A stretch of DNA of 64,000 nt from Paraplanobispora takensis (lineage in GTDB: Bacteria > Actinomycetota > Actinomycetes > Streptosporangiales > Streptosporangiaceae). The notes under the pieces are model-generated. The model was not told where the DNA came from, ran no database searches, and saw only the letters and a program-made list of their open reading frames with translations. A program made the position numbers and the translations under genes. Below are positions 37,848-47,203 of this stretch, in pieces (positions within the stretch are counted from its first letter, which is position 1; the number at the start of each line of letters is the position of its first letter). The stretch spans positions 186,001-250,000 of the forward strand of contig NZ_BOOK01000004.1 of assembly GCF_016863195.1 (NCBI RefSeq). The letters run 5' to 3'.

Positions 37848-38306
37848 TCAGCCGCCCAGGAGCTCCTCCCAGGGGTGACGCGAGGTCGTACGGCGGGTGG
37901 TGTCGAGGGCGTCGGCCAGGCGCCAGGGGCCGGGGCGGGTGCGGAGCCGGTCGCGGCCCAGGGGGTCGACGGCCCGCAGCAGGAAGCGCACCCCCATCAC
38001 GTCGAGGGCGGCCGAGCCGGGGGTGGCCAGCCCGGCGGGGGTGACCAGCGCGGCGGGAGAGTCGGGGTCGCGGATGCGCTCGGCGAGCGTGACGGCGACC
38101 TCGGCGGCGTACAGGCCCTCACGCCACTCGATGTACCAGCTGTGGTCGGTCCCCCGCCACCACGTCAGGTCGCGGCAGCCCTCCATCAGCTCGGCGTCGC
38201 AGGCGAGTGCGGCCATCACCCGGCCGAACGCCTCGAAGCGGCGCGCGCCGGCCAGCTGGATCTCGTCGGGTGCGCTCGCGGAGCGCCCTACGCGCAGTCC
38301 CCTCAT
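37848..38306 (-). CDS. Hypothetical protein
   Basis: 152 residues from ATG 38306 (MRGLRVGRSASAPDEI). It is a mixed alpha/beta, soluble-looking protein with DLTWWRGTDHSWYIEWREGL and an Arg-rich C-terminus ending HPWEELLGG. No family is recognised. Codon bias is normal for the window. It lies divergent from the LLM monooxygenase operon; a KstR2-like site is in the gap but nearer the other gene. Confidence 0.6.
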   Translation of the reverse strand: MRGLRVGRSASAPDEIQLAGARRFEAFGRVMAALACDAELMEGCRDLTWWRGTDHSWYIEWREGLYAAEVAVTLAERIRDPDSPAALVTPAGLATPGSAALDVMGVRFLLRAVDPLGRDRLRTRPGPWRLADALDTTRRTTSRHPWEELLGG

Positions 38307-38441
38307 GACTGGGAGCGTGCCACCTTCCGGATGTCGCGTCTCCCGCTTTGCCGCTTCTTCGCCCCCGCCACACGTGAACCCGCCACAGGAGACCGGCTTG
38401 TCATCGCACGTCCCCTTTCCCGCCGGGCGCACGGACTCGGC

Positions 38442-38488
38442 TTGTTGCCGTTCCACCCGGCTGGTAATCTCGCCAAGCGAGCGCTTGG
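38442..38488 (+). promoter_or_regulatory. Sigma-70 type promoter with KstR2-like operator 2
   Basis: TTGTTG (38442-38447), a 17-base spacer and TAATCT (38465-38470, preceded by TGG as an extended -10) form a good promoter. The perfect palindrome core CCAAGCGAGCGCTTGG follows at 38473-38488, covering the expected transcription start. It drives the LLM/PaaK-like/CoA-ligase operon. Confidence 0.75.
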
Positions 38489-38538
38489 TTAAATTTCGAT
38501 CCGCGGCAGTGGACTGACATGACACAACGGAGGCGTGG

Positions 38539-39606
38539 ATGACGTCCCTACGGATCAGCCTGGGATACGAGCTGGAGGTCCGCGGGCGTTCCCGCGAGGT
38601 CGAGCAGCGCGCGTTCCGGAACGTCGTCGACCAGGTGGTCCTCGGCGACCGGCTGGGCTTCGACACCGCGTGGTTCGTCGAACATCACTTCACCCGGGGC
38701 TTCTCCCACTCGTCCGCCCCCGATCTCGTCCTGGCGGCCGCCTCCCAGCTGACCGAGCGGATCCACCTGGGTCTCGGCGTGGTGCTGCTGCCCTTCCAGT
38801 CCCCGATCCGCACGGCCGAGCGGGTGGCGACCCTCGACGTCCTGTCCGGCGGCCGGGTGGAGTTCGGCACCGGCCGGGGCGCCTCCCCGCTGGAGTACCA
38901 GGCGTTCCAGCGGCCGTTCGAGAAGTCGCGGCAGATCTGGGAGGACTCCCTGGAGGCGACGCTGGCGATCTGGAACGCCGACGGAGAGCCGGTCAGCCGG
39001 TCCAACGAGTTCTTCGAGATCCCCGACGTCGCGGTCTATCCCCGGCCCGCCCAGGTCCCGCATCCGCCGGTGTGGGTGGCGTCCACCTCGCTGGAGGGCT
39101 ATCTCGCCGCGGCCCGGCACGGCTACCACCTGCTCGGCATGACGATGCTCAAGGGCATCGACGACGTCGCCGAGGACATCGCCGCCTACAAGCAGTGCCT
39201 GGCCGACAACGGCTTCGACCCCGCGACGCGGCGGATCGCGCTGATGATCCCCTGGTTCGTCGGGCGGACCCGCGAGGAGGCGATCGGGATCGCCGCCGAC
39301 CCCGTCCTGTGGTACATCAGGCGCCAGGTCAACCTGGTCACCCCGCCCGACTACTACGACGCCCGGCACGCCACCCACAAGGTCCTGGGCCAGCTCGCCG
39401 CCGGGCTGCCACCGGATGAGGCCATGGCCACCCTCCGCGAGCACCACATGGTCGTGGTCGACGACGTGGAGGGCTCCCGCAAGGCCGCCGCCCGCGTGGC
39501 CGAGGCCGGGGCCACCGACCTGATCCTCCAGGCCCAGGTGGGCGGCCTGGCCCACGAGCACGTCTGCGAGTCGATGCGGCTGTTCATGACCGAGGTGATG
39601 AAGTGA
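38539..39606 (+). CDS. LLM-class flavin-dependent monooxygenase
   Basis: 355 residues, luciferase-like TIM barrel. Typical segments: LGFDTAWFVEHHFTRGFSHS, LGLGVVLLPFQSPIRTAERV, DVLSGGRVEFGTGRG and HPPVWVASTSLEGYLAAARH. Members use reduced FMN (or F420) and oxygen. GGAGG lies seven bases before the ATG. First gene of a three-gene operon with a PaaK-like protein (four-base overlap) and a CoA ligase. The flavin reductase at 57.1 kb, under the same operator type, could supply reduced FMN. Confidence 0.9.
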   Translation: MTSLRISLGYELEVRGRSREVEQRAFRNVVDQVVLGDRLGFDTAWFVEHHFTRGFSHSSAPDLVLAAASQLTERIHLGLGVVLLPFQSPIRTAERVATLDVLSGGRVEFGTGRGASPLEYQAFQRPFEKSRQIWEDSLEATLAIWNADGEPVSRSNEFFEIPDVAVYPRPAQVPHPPVWVASTSLEGYLAAARHGYHLLGMTMLKGIDDVAEDIAAYKQCLADNGFDPATRRIALMIPWFVGRTREEAIGIAADPVLWYIRRQVNLVTPPDYYDARHATHKVLGQLAAGLPPDEAMATLREHHMVVVDDVEGSRKAAARVAEAGATDLILQAQVGGLAHEHVCESMRLFMTEVMK

Positions 39607-40706
39607 CCCCGGAGAGCACGACGTCCCTTCCCGGCGCCGACGGCGGCGCCCCGGCGGTCTGGCGGACCCGCGGCGGCCCCGCCTCCGCGGCGCGCGCCCT
39701 GACCGGGCTCCTGCTGGTCTCCCCGGACGGCGACACCGTCGTGCGCGGCGCGCCGGCCGCGGCGGCCGGGGCCTTCACCGCCGCCCTGGAGGCGGCCGGC
39801 GTCGGGCCGTCGGACCGGGTCGTGGTGGCCCTGTCGAACGACGGAGAGCTGGCCGGCCCGCAGTGGGCGCACGCCGCCGCCGAGCGGGCGCAGGCGGCGG
39901 CCTCGATCGGCCCGCGGGGGCGGCTGCGGCTGCACCACGCGCTGGAGGCCCTGGGCGCGACGACCCTGGTCATCACGCCGACCGGGGCGATGGACCTGCT
40001 GGCCAGGCTGCACCTGGAGTTCCTGCTCGACCCGCTGGACCTGGGGCTGCGGCGCATCATCCTGACCGGCGAGATCGCCTCCCGGCGGACCATGGAGCAC
40101 CTGGCCTCCGAGTTCGAGGCGGACGTCACCGAGGTCTACTGCTCCCCGTTCACCGGGGTGCCGCTGGGCTGGCGCTCCTCGGAGGCCGACCCGCTCACGC
40201 CGATCGACCCGGGCTCGCTCCGCCTGGCCTCGCTGGAGAAGGACGAGCTGCTCGCCCCGCCGTACGCCGAGGGGCTGGCCGAGCTGGCGATCGTCGACGG
40301 CGACACCGTGCTGCGGACCGGGCAGGTCGCCCGGGTGCCCGCCGGGGAGGTGATCCCCGCCCCCGTGCACACGGTGGGCGATCACGTACTGGTACGCGGG
40401 GTCTGGCTGTCGCTGGAACGGCTGCGCAGGGCGCTCGGCAGGATCGACGGGGTGTCGGGCTGGGAGCTGGGCCTCTCCCGGCAGGGCACGCTCGACGTCG
40501 TGACCCTGACGGTGACGTTCAACCGGGAGAGCCTCATCGGCAACCCCATGTGGCGGTCCCGCATCCAGCAGTCGCTCAAGGCCATCACCCCGATCACGAT
40601 CGCCGTGGAGGTCGCCGAGCGGGCCGCCGAGACGGGCGCGCCGGGCACGGTGACCGACGCGCGAGGTCACCACCTGGGCCGCGACCGTACGGCCCCGGCT
40701 CCCTGA
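39603..40706 (+). CDS. PaaK-like adenylate-forming protein without the phosphate-binding loop
   Basis: 367 residues. The overall layout (LHHALEALGATTLVITPT, then LRRIILTGEIASRRTMEHLA, and a C-terminal ACT-like lobe from about 255) resembles phenylacetate-CoA ligases. The expected S/T-S-G-T-T-G-x-P-K loop is missing, and so is the usual Y-G-x-T-E motif (here EVYCSPFTGVPLGW). It may therefore be catalytically inactive or use an altered site. Start GTG overlaps the monooxygenase stop by four bases; the CoA ligase follows 22 bases later. Confidence 0.7.
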   Translation: MTPESTTSLPGADGGAPAVWRTRGGPASAARALTGLLLVSPDGDTVVRGAPAAAAGAFTAALEAAGVGPSDRVVVALSNDGELAGPQWAHAAAERAQAAASIGPRGRLRLHHALEALGATTLVITPTGAMDLLARLHLEFLLDPLDLGLRRIILTGEIASRRTMEHLASEFEADVTEVYCSPFTGVPLGWRSSEADPLTPIDPGSLRLASLEKDELLAPPYAEGLAELAIVDGDTVLRTGQVARVPAGEVIPAPVHTVGDHVLVRGVWLSLERLRRALGRIDGVSGWELGLSRQGTLDVVTLTVTFNRESLIGNPMWRSRIQQSLKAITPITIAVEVAERAAETGAPGTVTDARGHHLGRDRTAPAP

Positions 40707-40728
40707 ACCGTCCTTCGAAAGGCGCGAG

Positions 40729-42318
40729 ATGGACGTTCCGGACTGGGGGACCATCCCCCGGATGCTGCGCGACCAGGCCGCCGGCCATCCCTCCGACATC
40801 GTCGTGGCCGACGGGGAGGTCCGGCTGTCGCTGGCCGAGCTGCGCACCCGGGCCGGCGCCGTCGCCCGGGGGCTGATCGCCCTGGGCGTCGAGCCGGGCG
40901 ACCGGGTGGCGATCTGGGGTGTGAACGACCTGCAGTGGGTCCTGGCGGCCTTCGGCGTCTGGGACGCCGGGGCGATGGTGGTGCCGCTGTCCTCGCGGTA
41001 CAAGGGCATCGAGGCGGTCGAGCTGCTGCGCAAGACCTCCGCGAGCGTGCTGATCACCGGTGCGGGCCCCGACGGGACGGTCTTCGCCGACCTGCTCTCC
41101 GGGGCGGCCGGCGGGCCCGCGCCGGGACGGCCCGTGACCGGGCTCCCCGCCCTGGAGCACGTGATCGTCCCCGAGGACGTGCGGCGTCCGGGATGCCTCC
41201 CGGCGTCGGGGCTGCTCGCGGCGGGCGCGCGGGTCTCCCGGGCCGAGGCCGAGGAGCGGGCGCTGGCCGTACGGCCCGACGACCTGTGCGAGATCATGTC
41301 CACCTCCGGGACCACCGGCACGCCCAAGGGCGTGATGCTGGAGCACTCCCAGGTCCTGCGCGGTTACTGGGACTGGTCGGAGATCGTCACGCTGGGGCCG
41401 GGCGACCGCTATCCGATCATCGCGCCCTTCGCCCACGGGTTCGGGCTCAACGCCGGGATGCTCGCCTGCGTGCTGCGCCGCGCCACGATGATGCCGATCA
41501 GGGCGTTCAGCCCGGATCTGCTCACGGAGCTGGTGCAGAGGCGGAGGATCACGATCCTGGCCGGCCCGCCGACGCTGTTCCACCGCGTGCTGGAGGAGGT
41601 CGACACCACCGGCCACACGCTGCGGGTGGCGATCTGCGGCGCGGCCTCCGTCCCGGCCGAGCTCGTCCGCCGGGCGCTGGACCGGCTGGGGCTGGAGCGC
41701 ATGATCAACGCCTACGGGCTGATGGAGGGCACGGTCGTCTCCATGACCAGGGCGCGGGACCCGGTCGAGGTCATCGCCTCCAGCACCGGCCGTCCCGTGC
41801 CGGGCATCGAGGTCAGGATCGTGGACGACGCGGGCCGGGAGGTCCCCGTCGGGGAGCGCGGCGAGATCCTCATGCGGGGGTACGGCGTCATGCGCGGCTA
41901 CTGGGACGAGCCGGACAAGACCGCCGAGGTGGTCCGCGACGGCTGGCTCCACACCGGCGACGTCGGCACCTTCGACGCCGCCGGGAACCTGGCCGTCGTT
42001 GACCGCAAGAAGGAGCTGTTCATCGTCAACGGGTTCAACGTCTCCCCCGCCGAGGTCGAGGGCCTGCTGCTGCGGGAGGGCTCGCTGGCCCAGGCGGCGG
42101 TGGTCGGGGTGCCGGACGAGCGGCTGGGCGAGGCCGGCTGGGCGTTCGTGGTGCCCCGCCCGGGCCGCACCGCCGACCCCGACAAGATCATCGCCTGGGC
42201 CCGGGACAACATGTCCAACTACAAGGTGCCCCGGCGGGTGATCGTGGTGGACGCCCTCCCGGTGAACGCCAACGGCAAGATCGACAAGCGGGTCCTCCGG
42301 GAGCGGACCGCCGAGTAG
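40729..42318 (+). CDS. Acyl-CoA synthetase, FadD3-like
   Basis: 529 residues with all adenylate-forming motifs: phosphate loop STSGTTGTPKG at 191-201, INAYGLMEGT, the GWLHTGDVG segment with its catalytic Asp, RKKELFIVNGFNVSPAEVE hinge, and NGKIDKRVLRE with the C-terminal catalytic lysine. The N-terminal pattern (GLIALGVEPGDRVAIWGVND, then VVPLSSRYKGIEA) is close to FadD3 of mycobacteria, which activates a steroid ring-C/D acid and is controlled by KstR2. The substrate here is inferred only. Last gene of the operon. Confidence 0.88.
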   Translation: MDVPDWGTIPRMLRDQAAGHPSDIVVADGEVRLSLAELRTRAGAVARGLIALGVEPGDRVAIWGVNDLQWVLAAFGVWDAGAMVVPLSSRYKGIEAVELLRKTSASVLITGAGPDGTVFADLLSGAAGGPAPGRPVTGLPALEHVIVPEDVRRPGCLPASGLLAAGARVSRAEAEERALAVRPDDLCEIMSTSGTTGTPKGVMLEHSQVLRGYWDWSEIVTLGPGDRYPIIAPFAHGFGLNAGMLACVLRRATMMPIRAFSPDLLTELVQRRRITILAGPPTLFHRVLEEVDTTGHTLRVAICGAASVPAELVRRALDRLGLERMINAYGLMEGTVVSMTRARDPVEVIASSTGRPVPGIEVRIVDDAGREVPVGERGEILMRGYGVMRGYWDEPDKTAEVVRDGWLHTGDVGTFDAAGNLAVVDRKKELFIVNGFNVSPAEVEGLLLREGSLAQAAVVGVPDERLGEAGWAFVVPRPGRTADPDKIIAWARDNMSNYKVPRRVIVVDALPVNANGKIDKRVLRERTAE

Positions 42319-42331
42319 CGGGACGGATCGC

Positions 42332-42363
42332 GCCCTCCCGGGGAAGACCGGTCCCGGGAGGGC
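42332..42363 (+). terminator. Operon terminator hairpin
   Basis: GCCCTCCCGGG (42332-42342) pairs perfectly with CCCGGGAGGGC (42353-42363), 13 bases after the CoA ligase stop. Confidence 0.75.
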
Positions 42364-42476
42364 GGGAAGAGAGACCACGGGGCGGTCACGGAGGCCGCCG
42401 ATCCCGGGAGGGCGGTCGCGGGGCCGCCGATCTCGGAGGGCGGAGACAGGGGCGGCGGGGCGATCGCGGGAGTAGG
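42364..42476 (+). repeat. Imperfect tandem repeats between two ligase genes
   Basis: A unit of about 30 bases of the form GGCGGTC-CGG-GGCCGCCGATC followed by CGGAGGGC occurs twice in this gap (roughly 42384-42442). No function evident; probably replication slippage. Confidence 0.4.
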
Positions 42477-42511
42477 TTGGATGGGCGCCTTCTCACCAGG
42501 GGAGCCCCGCG

Positions 42512-43765
42512 ATGCTGCGACTGCTCGCCGGGGAGGCCGCGCGCCGGTTCGGGGCGCGCGCGGCGGTCGACTCCGGATCCCTCGTCCTGTCCTTCGCCGA
42601 TCTCGACCGGCTCTCCGACGGGGTCGCCGCCGGCCTCGCCCATCAGGGTGTGCGGATGGGCGACCTGGTGGCGCTCGCGCTCCCCGACGGGCCGGAGTTC
42701 CCGATCTGCTACCTGGCCGCGGCCAAGATCGGCGCGGTCACCGCGGGGCTCCGCCCGGACCGCCCCGTCCCGCTGAGCCGCTTCGACCCGGCGCTGGTGA
42801 TCACCGCTCCCGGGCTGCTCCCCCCGCTTCCCGGTCTCGACGTGCTCACCCTTCCCCTCGGGGAGCGCCCGGCCCAGGGCGAGCCGTACGGCGCCGGCGG
42901 GGAGGACCCGGCCCGGCGCGAGCCGTACGACGCCGGCCGGCTCAGGGGGCTGCACCGGCCCGAACGGCCGCCGCCCCCGCTGCCGCCGGATCCGCGGCGC
43001 CCGGTGGCCGTGGTGTTCACCGCGGCCTCCTCGGGCCCGCCCAGGGGGGCCGTGTTCTCCGATCGGCAGCTGGAGGCGGTCCGCGCGCACGGGGCCGGGG
43101 TGCGCTGGGGCACCGGTGACGCGCGGCTGCTGTCCCGCCCCCTGGGGCACCTGACGTTCATGACGAGGCTGCCGGTCTTCCTGCAGACGGGCAGGACCGC
43201 GCACGTGCTGCCCCGCTGGGAGTCCGCGGCGGCCTTCCGGGTCCTGGCCGAGCACCGGCTCAGCGTGCTGCAGGGCACCCCGGCGCAGCTGGCCGGGCTG
43301 CTGGACCACGAGAGCCGCCGGCCGGGCGGCCGGGTGGAGCTGCCGCACCTGCGCCTGGTCCTGTCCGGCGGCGGCCCGCCGGCCGACGGGCTGATCCGGG
43401 CGCTGCGGGAGCGGTTCGGCGTACCGGTCTGCAACCGTTACCTGTGCACCGAGGCGGGGCTGGGCCTGGGGACCCGCCCCGAGGACCCGCCCGAGGACGC
43501 CGAGCACACGGTGGGCCGCCCGCGCGGCGGGGTGAGCCTCGCGCTGCGCGACCCCGGCGGGCGGGCGCTGCCGCCGGGCGAGGTCGGCGAGGTGCTGCTG
43601 CGGTCGGGGGCGGTGACCGACGGCTACTACCGCGACCCCGAGGCGAGCGCCGAGATCTTCGCCAAGGACGGTTTCGTGCGCACCGGGGACACGGGCTATC
43701 TCGACCACGCCGGCCGGTTGAGTCTGGTCGGGCGTAGTTCGGTTGATACACAATCGCGGGAATAA
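42512..43765 (+). pseudogene. AMP-dependent acyl-CoA synthetase lacking its C-terminal domain
   Basis: 417 residues. The large N-terminal domain is present up to FVRTGDTGYLDHAGRLSLVG, then the frame ends within ten residues, so the C-terminal domain with the catalytic lysine is missing. The phosphate loop is also altered (FTAASSGPPRGAV for T-S-G-T-T-G-x-P-K-G). Just past the break, in another frame, a short piece reads NRGNNVY, like the R-G-G-x-N-V-Y-P hinge of intact enzymes, which points to a frameshift plus deletion. A functional half-enzyme is possible but unlikely. Confidence 0.65.
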
Positions 43766-43796
43766 CGTCTACAGGGCGACATGCCAGGGAGGCGAT

Positions 43797-45128
43797 GTGC
43801 CGCTGCGAGTCGCGATCGTGGGATCCGGGCCCGCCGGGGTCTACACGGCCGAAGCACTGACGAAACAGGCCACCGCTCCCGTCGAAGTGGACGTGATCGA
43901 GCGCCTGCCCACCCCCTACGGACTGGTCCGGTACGGCGTGGCCCCCGACCACACCTCGATCAAGTCGATCGCCGGCTATCTCCGCCGGGTCCTGGAGCTG
44001 CCGGGCGTGCGCTTCCTGGGCGGGATCGAGTTCGGCCGGGACGCCGGCGTCGGGGACCTGCTGGCCTGTTACGACGCGGTCGTCTACTGCACCGGGGCGA
44101 TGGTGGACCGGCGGATGGGCATCCCCGGCGAGGACCTGCCCGGGAGCGTGGCGGCCACCGACTTCGTCAACTGGTACTGCGGGCACCCCGACGTGCCCGC
44201 CGACCGCTTCGTCCTCGACAGCCCCGAGGTCGCGGTGATCGGCGTGGGGAACGTGGCGGTGGACGTGGTGCGCGTCCTGGCCAAGACCGCCGGGGAGCTG
44301 AGCGCCACCGACGTGCCCGAGGAGGTGCTGGCCCGGCTGGCCGACAGCCAGGTGAAGGCCATCCACATGATCGGCCGCCGGGGGCCGGAGCACGCCAAGT
44401 TCACCCTCAAGGAGCTGCGCGAACTCGGTGAGCTGACCAACGCGGACGTGTGCGTGCGGCCCGACGAGGCCCCCGTCTCCGGGGAGCCCTCCGCCCTGCC
44501 CCGGCAGGTCCGGGGGAACGTGGAGGTGCTGCAGGCCTGGGCCGCCCGTATCCCCGTGGGCCGGCCCCGCCGCCTGGACGTGCGCTTCTGGATGCGCCCC
44601 GTGGAGATCCTCGGCGACGGGCGGGTGGAGGCGCTGCGGCTGGAGCGCACCCGGCTGGAGGGGGGCCGGGTCGTCGGCACCGGGGTGTTCGAGACCCTCC
44701 CGGTCGGCATGGTGCTGCGCTCGGTGGGCTACCAGAGCGTCCCGCTGCCCGGCGTCCCCTTCTCCGAGGCCACCATGACCGTGCCCAACGAGGCCGGGCG
44801 GGTGCGCGACCGCGAGTACGTGGCGGGCTGGCTCAAACGCGGCCCGACAGGCGTGATCGGCACCAACAAGTCCGACGCCGCCGAGACGGTCCGCACCCTC
44901 CTGGCCGACCTGGACGGCCGCGAGCCCGCCGCGCGCGCCGATCTCGTCTCCCTGCTCGCCGGGCGCGGAGTCTTCCCGGTGACCTACCGGCAGTGGCTGT
45001 CCATCGAGGCCGCCGAGGCGGAACTGGCGCGGAGCCTGGGCCGGGGCGAGCGGGTGAAGCTGCCGGGCCTGGCCGCCATGCTCGGCGCCATGACCGGCGG
45101 CGGGGACGGCGCCGGACCGGAGGGGTGA
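43797..45128 (+). CDS. FAD-dependent ferredoxin-NADP reductase, FprA type
   Basis: 443 residues. FAD site VAIVGSGPAGVYTAEALTKQ; then VIERLPTPYGLVRYGVAPDH, a signature of FprA/adrenodoxin reductase; NADP site VIGVGNVAVDVVRVLAKTA; and WLKRGPTGVIGTNKSDAAET near the end. It moves electrons between NADPH and ferredoxin, for example for P450s or for other oxygenases. GTG at 43797 has GGGAGG four bases upstream. No ferredoxin gene is adjacent. Confidence 0.92.
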   Translation: MPLRVAIVGSGPAGVYTAEALTKQATAPVEVDVIERLPTPYGLVRYGVAPDHTSIKSIAGYLRRVLELPGVRFLGGIEFGRDAGVGDLLACYDAVVYCTGAMVDRRMGIPGEDLPGSVAATDFVNWYCGHPDVPADRFVLDSPEVAVIGVGNVAVDVVRVLAKTAGELSATDVPEEVLARLADSQVKAIHMIGRRGPEHAKFTLKELRELGELTNADVCVRPDEAPVSGEPSALPRQVRGNVEVLQAWAARIPVGRPRRLDVRFWMRPVEILGDGRVEALRLERTRLEGGRVVGTGVFETLPVGMVLRSVGYQSVPLPGVPFSEATMTVPNEAGRVRDREYVAGWLKRGPTGVIGTNKSDAAETVRTLLADLDGREPAARADLVSLLAGRGVFPVTYRQWLSIEAAEAELARSLGRGERVKLPGLAAMLGAMTGGGDGAGPEG

Positions 45129-45286
45129 GGAGGCCGTACGCGCAGGGTGACGGCTCCGGCGGGGGAAGGCACGCGGAGCCGGTCCGGGAAGGGACACGGA
45201 GCCGTCCCGCACGGCACGGTGAGTGATTTTTCTGGCTATCTCGGAAAACAGCTAATACGTGTGGCGGGCGGGCCGATGGAGCCTGC

Positions 45287-47104
45287 GTGAATGGACCTCT
45301 GGCAGGCAAGATCCCGGGACAGGCATCGAGGGCGTGCGCCCCGGACGACGCGGCGTACGCGGCTTCCGGCGACCGCGCGGCCGACCCGGGCCCGCCCGCC
45401 GCGCCCGGCGCCTCCAGCGCCTCCAGCACGCCTGCCGCGTCCGGTGCGCCCGGCGCCTCCGAGGCGCCCTGCACGTCCACCATGCCCGCCGACACGCTCA
45501 CCGTCGAGCAGCTCCGGCTCGAACTGGAGAGGCTCGAGGGAACCAGCGGCTACAACATCGAGGCCGCCTACGACCGCGCGGGAGAGCTGGAGCGGATCGC
45601 CGAGGAGCTCGGCGAGGTCGCGCTGGAGCTGCGCGCCCGGCTGATCCAGATCGACGTGCGGGTCCGCGGGGGCGAGCTGACCTCGGTGGTCTCGATCGTC
45701 TGGCAGATCAACCAGTGGGCCGTCGCCCACGGCGTCCGGCCGCTGCTGTCGCGCAGCCACCTGCTGATGGCCCGGGTCCACCGCGACCTGGGCGATCTGG
45801 CCTCCGCGCTGGAACACACGGTGGCCTCCGTGGAGGCCCTCGACGAGGACACCCCCGCCCGCATCCGGATCTACCACCTGATGAAGCTCGCCGACATCCT
45901 CGACGAGACCGGCTCCCTGGAGGCCTCCCGCGAGCGCTACCAGCAGGCCGAGCGGCTGGCCGCCACCATCGACGTGGAGCGCCACGTGACGGTGCTCAAC
46001 AACATCGCCTACGCCGAGTACGAGGCCGGCCAGACCGAGCTCGCCTGGGCGGTCATCGAGCGCATGCTGGCGCTGAGCACGACGCACAAGTTCGAGCTGG
46101 ACGCGACCGTGCTGGACACCGTCGCCCGCGTCCAGATCGCGCTCGGCCGCTACGACGAGGCCGTGATGACCGCGCAGACGGCCATCCAGATCTACGACTC
46201 CCAGGAGATGAAGCAGGCCGACGCGCTGCCCGAGGCGCTGCTGACCCTGGCCGTCGCCCAGCGCCTGATGGGCACGACGAAGGACGCCCAGGAGAGCCTG
46301 GACCTCAGCCGCACGATGTGCGACGAGCACGGCTATCTCAGGATCCGCCTGCGGGTGCACAAGGAGCAGGCCGAGCTGCACGCCGCCACCGGCGACTACC
46401 GCAAGGCCTTCGAGGCCTACAAGGCCTATCACGCCTTCGAGAAGGAGCTGGCCTCACAGCAGCGCGAGGCCCAGGCCCGCACCCGGCAGGCGATGTTCGA
46501 GGCCACCGAGGCCCGGCAGGAGGCCGAGCTCTTCCGCGAGCAGGCCCGCCGCGACCCGCTGACCGGGCTGCGCAACCGCCGTTACGTCGACGAGCACCTG
46601 CCCGCCCTGATCGCCGAGGCCACCGCGACCGGCGGCGCGGTCACGGTGGCGATCGTCGACCTCGACCACTTCAAGCGGATCAACGACACCTGCTCCCACG
46701 ACGTGGGCGACCAGGTGCTGGTCGCCGTGGCCGAGATGCTCGACGCGACGCCCTCCTGCGACGGCGTCGCCTCCGGCTTCGCCGCGCGGATGGGCGGCGA
46801 GGAGTTCCTCCTCGTCCTGACCGGCATGACCCCCACCGAGGCCGTGGTCCGCCTGGAGGACCTGCGCGCCTCCGTCGCCGCGCGCTCCTGGCGGTCGCTG
46901 ACCGGGGACCTGCCCGTCACGGTGAGCATCGGCGTCACCGCCTCCCAGCCGCACAGCACCCAGGCCGAGCTGCTCGCCCTGGCCGACGCGAACCTGTACA
47001 CGGCCAAGCACAAGGGCCGCAACAGGGTCTGCGCCACCTCCGGCACCGCCCTGACCGAACGCCGCCGCCACCGCGACCTCCCCGTCCCGCCGCACGTCCG
47101 CTGA
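45287..47104 (+). CDS. Diguanylate cyclase with TPR-like sensor region
   Basis: 605 residues, no membrane helix. The first 65 residues are Ala/Pro/Ser-rich. Residues about 70-400 form helical TPR-type repeats (for example RIYHLMKLADILDETGSLEA; NNIAYAEYEAGQTELAWAVI). A coiled coil leads to the GGDEF domain (RDPLTGLRNRRYVDEHLPAL; IVDLDHFKRINDTCSHDVGD; active-site RMGGEEF; TVSIGVTAS). The intact GGEEF predicts cyclic di-GMP synthesis, a developmental signal in actinomycetes. GTG at 45287 follows GGAG; ATG at 45482 is a possible shorter start. TAATAC at 45253 may be its -10. Confidence 0.88.
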   Translation: MNGPLAGKIPGQASRACAPDDAAYAASGDRAADPGPPAAPGASSASSTPAASGAPGASEAPCTSTMPADTLTVEQLRLELERLEGTSGYNIEAAYDRAGELERIAEELGEVALELRARLIQIDVRVRGGELTSVVSIVWQINQWAVAHGVRPLLSRSHLLMARVHRDLGDLASALEHTVASVEALDEDTPARIRIYHLMKLADILDETGSLEASRERYQQAERLAATIDVERHVTVLNNIAYAEYEAGQTELAWAVIERMLALSTTHKFELDATVLDTVARVQIALGRYDEAVMTAQTAIQIYDSQEMKQADALPEALLTLAVAQRLMGTTKDAQESLDLSRTMCDEHGYLRIRLRVHKEQAELHAATGDYRKAFEAYKAYHAFEKELASQQREAQARTRQAMFEATEARQEAELFREQARRDPLTGLRNRRYVDEHLPALIAEATATGGAVTVAIVDLDHFKRINDTCSHDVGDQVLVAVAEMLDATPSCDGVASGFAARMGGEEFLLVLTGMTPTEAVVRLEDLRASVAARSWRSLTGDLPVTVSIGVTASQPHSTQAELLALADANLYTAKHKGRNRVCATSGTALTERRRHRDLPVPPHVR

Positions 47105-47203
47105 GGCGGAGGCACGGGACGGACGGGACGGGCCACCGGGCCGGGCACGGCGGGGCACCCGTTAGGGTGCCTCTGACCCGGTCCGCCCGCGAGGAGCACC
47201 ACC

